Assembly (NCBI RefSeq): GCF_947500405.1
Contig: NZ_CANMRY010000006.1
Span: 62,001-126,000, forward strand
Direction: 5' to 3'
DNA length: 64,000 nt
Source of the DNA: an uncultured Maribacter sp.
Lineage (GTDB): Bacteria > Bacteroidota > Bacteroidia > Flavobacteriales > Flavobacteriaceae
Position 1 is the stretch's first letter. The number at the start of each line of letters is the position of its first letter. Shown here one piece after another: positions 60,597-64,000 of the stretch. A program made the position numbers and the translations under genes. The notes below the pieces were generated by a model. The model was given only the letters and a program-made list of their open reading frames with translations, was not told the DNA's origin and did not search any database.

Positions 60597-60980
60597 ATGG
60601 ACAATAATAAGAAATCAATTCCTGTTCTTATAATTGGGCTTTTATTATTCATTGGGATATATTTTTATATGCACAATAGAAAAATGAAGTCAGTAGAAAA
60701 ACCTACTCTTTACTCAATTGGTATTGTAAAAGAATCATATGCTATTATTGGATATTTTGCATATGATTATATATACACTTACAAAAACAAATTATATAAA
60801 AAAACAGGTTCTTCTAACAAAAAACAAGATGTAGGTAAGAGATTTATTGTAAAATTTTCAAAAGAAAATCCAGTAAATTCTGAGTTAATTTTAACCCTCC
60901 CTATTTGCGACACTACTCTAACTGCACCAGAATTAGGTTGGAAAAAGATTCCTAAATATTTAATTTGTTTGGACTACTAA
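60597..60980 (+). CDS. Candidate immunity protein 3
   Basis: A 127-residue paralogue: helix about 9-25, IGIVKESYAIIG, YDYIYTYKNKLY, GKRFIVKFSKENPVNS and LPICDTTLTAPELGWKKIP...LICLD. The core is close to candidate immunity protein 2 (similar domain order and identical C-terminal motifs). The gap of 206 bases to the previous gene suggests its own expression or a lost gene. A terminator follows at 61019. Confidence 0.62.
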   Translation: MDNNKKSIPVLIIGLLLFIGIYFYMHNRKMKSVEKPTLYSIGIVKESYAIIGYFAYDYIYTYKNKLYKKTGSSNKKQDVGKRFIVKFSKENPVNSELILTLPICDTTLTAPELGWKKIPKYLICLDY

Positions 60981-61018
60981 TGAGTATATAGTATAGAAAT
61001 AAGTATAAATTATAATAT

Positions 61019-61047
61019 GCGACTCTAAAACAGAGTCGCTTTTTTTG
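61019..61047 (+). terminator. Terminator after the immunity cluster
   Basis: GCGACTCT/AGAGTCGC stem (loop AAAAC) and seven T residues. It ends just before recX. Confidence 0.88.
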
Positions 61048-61061
61048 TTTTATTTTGTGCC

Positions 61062-61532
61062 ATGAACAACAAAAAATTCTATTCTGTAACCGAAGCTACT
61101 AAAAAAATGGAAAGCTATTGTGCTTATCAAGACCGTTGCCATAAAGAAGTAGAAACTAAATTAAGGGATATGGGAATGATTCCAGATGCTATTAATCAAA
61201 TTACTACCCATCTTATCCAAGAAAATTATTTAAATGAAGAACGTTTTTCTAAAAGTTTTGCTCGTGGAAAATTTCGCATTAAAAAATGGGGCAAAAATAG
61301 AATTGTAAATGAGCTTAAACAACGACAGATAACAAAATACAATATAACTATTGCCCTTAAAGAAATTGAACAGCAGGACTATATAGAAACCTTAGATATT
61401 TTAGCCAAGAAAAGACTCTCTCAAATTAGAGAAACTAACATTCAACAAAGGAAAAAGAAGCTTGCAGACTACTTACTTTACCGCGGTTGGGAAAGTCATT
61501 TAGTTTACGAAAAACTTAAAGAACTTATTTAA
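61062..61532 (+). CDS. recX: Regulatory protein RecX
   Basis: A 156-residue all-helical RecX that modulates RecA filaments. Its three-helix repeats include YCAYQDRCHKEVETKLRDMG, YLNEERFSKSFARGKFRIKKWGKNRI and KLADYLLYRGWESHLVYEKL. Length fits. Its ATG is only a few bases after a TATTTTGT -7-like element. The recA gene is not in the window. Confidence 0.93.
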   Translation: MNNKKFYSVTEATKKMESYCAYQDRCHKEVETKLRDMGMIPDAINQITTHLIQENYLNEERFSKSFARGKFRIKKWGKNRIVNELKQRQITKYNITIALKEIEQQDYIETLDILAKKRLSQIRETNIQQRKKKLADYLLYRGWESHLVYEKLKELI

Positions 61533-61627
61533 AAGAAATGCGAACCTAAATAGAAATATGCTTTCAACAATACATTTTTGTATTTAGAGTAGAGGAAGCC
61601 TTGAATAATTAAACTCTCAATGAGAGA

Positions 61628-62710
61628 TTAAGCTTTTGCCTTAGCAGCTTCGTTACGCTCTATTTTATGATCTGGCCTTGTCCATTTTGGTTTTTCTCCT
61701 AAAGAATCTAGTTTAGAGTCTTTTGCTTCTACCGTTTTTGGTTGTGCAGATTTTTTAAATGGTTGCTGCGGATTTAATCCTAAGGTTTTAAACATTTCCA
61801 TATCCTCATTTACATCTGGATTAGGAGTAGTTAATAACTTATCTCCTGCAAAAATAGAATTTGCTCCTGCAAAGAAGCACATTGCTTGCCCTTCTCTACT
61901 CATTTGTGTTCTTCCTGCAGAAAGCCTAACTTGAGTTTCTGGTAATACAATTCTTGTAGTAGCTACCATACGTATCATTTCCCAAATTTCAATAGGTTTA
62001 ATATCTTCCATTGGTGTGCCTTCTACGGCTACTAAAGCATTAATAGGAGTAGATTCTGGTTGCGGATTTAAAGAAGAAAGTGCTACTAACATTCCTGCTC
62101 TATCTTCTAACTTTTCGCCCATGCCTATAATACCACCACTACAAACGGTTACATTGGTTTTACGAACGTTCTCGATAGTATCTATTCTATCTTCAAAAGC
62201 ACGTGTAGAAATTACATCTTTATAATAGTCTTCTGAAGTATCTAAGTTATGGTTGTAAGCGTATAAACCAGCTTCAGATAATCGTTTTGCTTGGTTTTCT
62301 GTTACCATACCTAAGGTACAGCAAACTTCCATATCTAATTTATTTATGGTACGAACCATTTCTAACACTTGATCAAATTCTGGCCCGTCTTTAACATTAC
62401 GCCAAGCGGCACCCATACAAACTCTTGAGCTTCCAGACGATTTTGCTCGTAACGCTTGCGCCTTAACTTGCGAAACAGACATTAAGTCGTTCCCATCAAT
62501 ATCGGTATGGTATCTAGCAGCTTGCGGACAATACCCACAATCTTCTGAACAACCTCCTGTTTTTATAGAAAGTAATGTTGAAACTTGAATTTCATTAGGG
62601 TTATGTTGCTTACGGTGTATTGTAGCAGCATCATACAACAGTTCCATTAAAGGTCTGTTATAAATTTCTAAAATCTCTTCCTTAGTCCAATCATGTCTTA
62701 CTTTACTCAT
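61628..62710 (-). CDS. bioB: Biotin synthase
   Basis: A 360-residue radical SAM enzyme that inserts sulphur into dethiobiotin. The SAM-cluster ligands are in GGCSEDCGYCPQ (about residues 51-62) and the 2Fe-2S cysteines are later (SRVCMGAAWR, CCTLGM). RLSAGRTQM is the conserved arginine block. The C-terminal 35 residues (SAQPKTVEAKDSK) are a charged tail that is poorly conserved. Start at 62710 gives the family N-terminus MSKVRHDWTKEEI; the longer frame from 62740 overlaps the promoter. Confidence 0.95.
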   Translation of the reverse strand: MSKVRHDWTKEEILEIYNRPLMELLYDAATIHRKQHNPNEIQVSTLLSIKTGGCSEDCGYCPQAARYHTDIDGNDLMSVSQVKAQALRAKSSGSSRVCMGAAWRNVKDGPEFDQVLEMVRTINKLDMEVCCTLGMVTENQAKRLSEAGLYAYNHNLDTSEDYYKDVISTRAFEDRIDTIENVRKTNVTVCSGGIIGMGEKLEDRAGMLVALSSLNPQPESTPINALVAVEGTPMEDIKPIEIWEMIRMVATTRIVLPETQVRLSAGRTQMSREGQAMCFFAGANSIFAGDKLLTTPNPDVNEDMEMFKTLGLNPQQPFKKSAQPKTVEAKDSKLDSLGEKPKWTRPDHKIERNEAAKAKA

Positions 62711-62737
62711 ACCTATAGACGTTTTATGTATAGCTAA

Positions 62738-62745
62738 CAAAAATA
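62738..62745 (-). promoter_or_regulatory. -7 element TATTTTTG of bioB
   Basis: Exact -7 match on the minus strand, 27 bases before the chosen start; TTG lies 21 bases further upstream (62767-62769). Confidence 0.55.
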
Positions 62746-62782
62746 ATCTATTTAAGGCTCATATCCCAAGAAAGGAAATTCA

Positions 62783-62824
62783 AAAAAAAGGCTTGTTATA
62801 ACTTTAGACATAACAGGCCTTTCT
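62783..62824 (-). terminator. Terminator following the flotillin remnant
   Basis: Minus strand: AGGCCTGTTAT/ATAACAAGCCT stem with one mismatch and a loop of about ten bases, followed by eight T residues. It lies about 20 bases after the remnant stop codon. Confidence 0.82.
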
Positions 62825-62842
62825 TATTAAAAAGAAAAAAAA

Positions 62843-63078
62843 TTACTTCTCTTTACTACCTCCTTTAATTTCTTCCGTATTATCTTTAAAATCTACAACA
62901 TCTTTCCCTTTTAAATATTCTGGCAATTGCATACCTGCCATATTAAACATTTCTTGTAAAGGTGGTACAGATTTATACATCCCTGAAATAAAGTTCGCCG
63001 TAGACCCTTTACCATCTGCAGATTTTGCTCCAGAATCCCAAACCGTAACTTTATCTATTTTAATATTTAGGTTAAAAA
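62843..63078 (-). pseudogene. 3' remnant of a flotillin gene
   Basis: On the minus strand, stop at 62843. The frame reads back through KVTVWDSGAKSADGKGS, TANFISGMYKSVPPLQEMFN and MAGMQLPEYLKGKD to about NLNIKIDK, the C-terminal tail of Bacteroidota flotillin/SPFH proteins. Upstream there is no start codon and no SPFH domain: the sequence becomes AT-rich and then joins the end of the ketoacyl synthase gene. The gene has lost its 5' part (roughly nine tenths). The retained terminator and the intact frame of the tail point to a recent deletion or rearrangement. The exact junction, near 63070-63120, cannot be fixed by eye. Confidence 0.65.
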
Positions 63079-63124
63079 TCCAAGATAGACTATTTTTTGA
63101 AAAAAAGTATAAGAAAAATCTCTC

Positions 63125-64000
63125 TTATTTAGAAAGTAAAACAGAAACCGCATTACCACCAAAACCAACAGCGTTTACCATTATTTTTTTAATTTTTGAT
63201 GGGGTGTAACTTTCTACAAACGGGACATCTATAAACTCTTGATTTAGTAACATTAGGACTGCAAATTCTAGACTTAGAGCTCCTGATGCTCCAAAAGTAT
63301 GCCCTACTTTCCACTTATTAGTAGTCAACGAAGGGGTTTTGTTACAAAAAACTTTTTCTATGGCTTTAAATTCGGATATATCTCCTTTTATGGTTCCTGG
63401 AGCATGCATTACAATTACATCTACATCCGCTGGGTTTGTACTTCCTAATGCCATTTTCATAGAACGTTGAAAACATTCTGCATCAGAGGATATAGAAATA
63501 TTATGTTTTAAAATTTCTGTAGCATAACCAACCCCTAATATAGTTGCTAATGAATTTTCTTTTATTCCCTCTTCCAAACAAGCAATAGAAGCACCTTCAC
63601 CCAAAATCATAGTATTTCTAGACTTTTCTATATCTAGAGCTAAACACGGATATTCCTCTTTACTATTAGAGTATATTTTTAAGGCCTTCATTTGCGCAAT
63701 AGTAAAAGGGGTTAGTGGCGCCTCACTACCACCAACCATAAATTTATTTACCATACCACTTTGTATCCAAGCCACTCCATTAAGAAGCGCATGTAACGCC
63801 GTGGAACAAGTTATAGAATGCGATATTTCTGGCCCTTGGGTTTGTAAATCATGTGCTAACCATGAAGAAATATTACCTAATGTTGTCGTTGGAGAACTTA
63901 AAGTTGATGTTTTGCTTTCTTGTAAAAACTCTTGGTGGTATTTCTCAAATAAAGCAGTTGCTCCTCTGGAAGAACCCATATTTATCCCAAAACCATCTTC
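63125..64000 (-). CDS. Beta-ketoacyl synthase, C-terminal part
   Basis: The gene runs out of the window at its 5' end; 291 codons are visible. The frame is open to the edge (EDGFGINMGSSRGAT). The nucleophile is in SITCSTALHALLNG, the two catalytic histidines in VMHAPGT and KWKVGHTFGASG, and it ends GFGGNAVSVLLSK, the thiolase-fold C-terminus. Condensing enzymes of this type act in fatty-acid or secondary lipid synthesis. In Bacteroidota a similar synthase occurs in biotin gene clusters; bioB is near, but the flotillin remnant lies between, so that link is uncertain. Confidence 0.85.
   Translation of the reverse strand, partial: EDGFGINMGSSRGATALFEKYHQEFLQESKTSTLSSPTTTLGNISSWLAHDLQTQGPEISHSITCSTALHALLNGVAWIQSGMVNKFMVGGSEAPLTPFTIAQMKALKIYSNSKEEYPCLALDIEKSRNTMILGEGASIACLEEGIKENSLATILGVGYATEILKHNISISSDAECFQRSMKMALGSTNPADVDVIVMHAPGTIKGDISEFKAIEKVFCNKTPSLTTNKWKVGHTFGASGALSLEFAVLMLLNQEFIDVPFVESYTPSKIKKIMVNAVGFGGNAVSVLLSK

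Noticed and set aside
1..64000. CRISPR arrays, tRNA, rRNA and transposase genes
   Set aside because: I read the intergenic regions on both strands and found no regularly spaced repeats, no tRNA T-loop or anticodon-arm pattern and no transposase or integrase domains. A covariance search could still find an unusual RNA.

Overview
The window comes from the chromosome of a member of the Bacteroidota, almost certainly a marine-type Flavobacteriaceae. The evidence is the low GC content, the lack of Shine-Dalgarno sequences, many promoters of the Bacteroidota type (TAnnTTTG, in the best cases 19 bases downstream of TTG), TonB-dependent receptors, type IX secretion sorting domains, the gliding lipoprotein gene gldD beside gldE, a TssD-type Hcp, and family-typical neighbours such as DUF4271-hemD, DUF4296-dihydroorotase and ssb-mutY-HU-rng. 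I see no rRNA, tRNA, CRISPR array, prophage or classical insertion sequence.

Layout. 1-4000: the end of a TonB-dependent receptor gene, a duplicated beta-helix lipoprotein behind PhoB-like 11-base direct repeats, and two tiny proteins that are little more than a signal peptide plus a T9SS sorting domain. 4000-7800: a LuxE-like acyl-activating protein, an XRE/DUF2975 pair, a lipoprotein and tyrS. 7800-21400: housekeeping genes (epimerase, dihydroorotase, glycosyltransferases, hemD, pckA, an Lrp regulator, a Zn peptidase, alanine dehydrogenase, SemiSWEET). 21458-24781: leuS, which carries an in-frame DUF559 nuclease-like domain bounded by inverted copies of a C/G-rich palindromic element, plus a solo copy of that element. 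24900-37250: ftsX-DUF3098-uppP-truB, a TonB-like protein, a phytase-like lipoprotein, tag, aat, a histidine kinase, a histone-H1-like peptide, greA, a degenerate Rieske-like lipoprotein and an oxidoreductase. 37300-43970: thiamine acquisition. A TPP riboswitch precedes a TonB receptor, two membrane micro-ORFs follow, and then comes an operon for a phosphopantetheinyl transferase, a thiamine-binding-like protein, a PnuC/PnuT transporter, a NadR-like ATPase and DUF4301. 44000-47500: ahcY, rpmA, an extended rplU and a DMT exporter. 47580-52240: a TonB receptor with a PepSY reductase-like membrane protein, probably for metal or siderophore uptake. 52240-57900: gldD, gldE, ssb, mutY, HU, a 29-residue basic peptide and rng. 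58146-60980: an accessory Hcp, an unrecognised putative effector and three homologous membrane proteins, which reads as a type VI secretion effector/immunity island. 61000-64000: recX, bioB, the 3' remnant of a flotillin gene and a partial ketoacyl synthase.

The two regions most worth attention are the nuclease-domain cassette inside leuS and the Hcp-effector-immunity island. Functions are read from sequence features and family knowledge alone; no database search was run.
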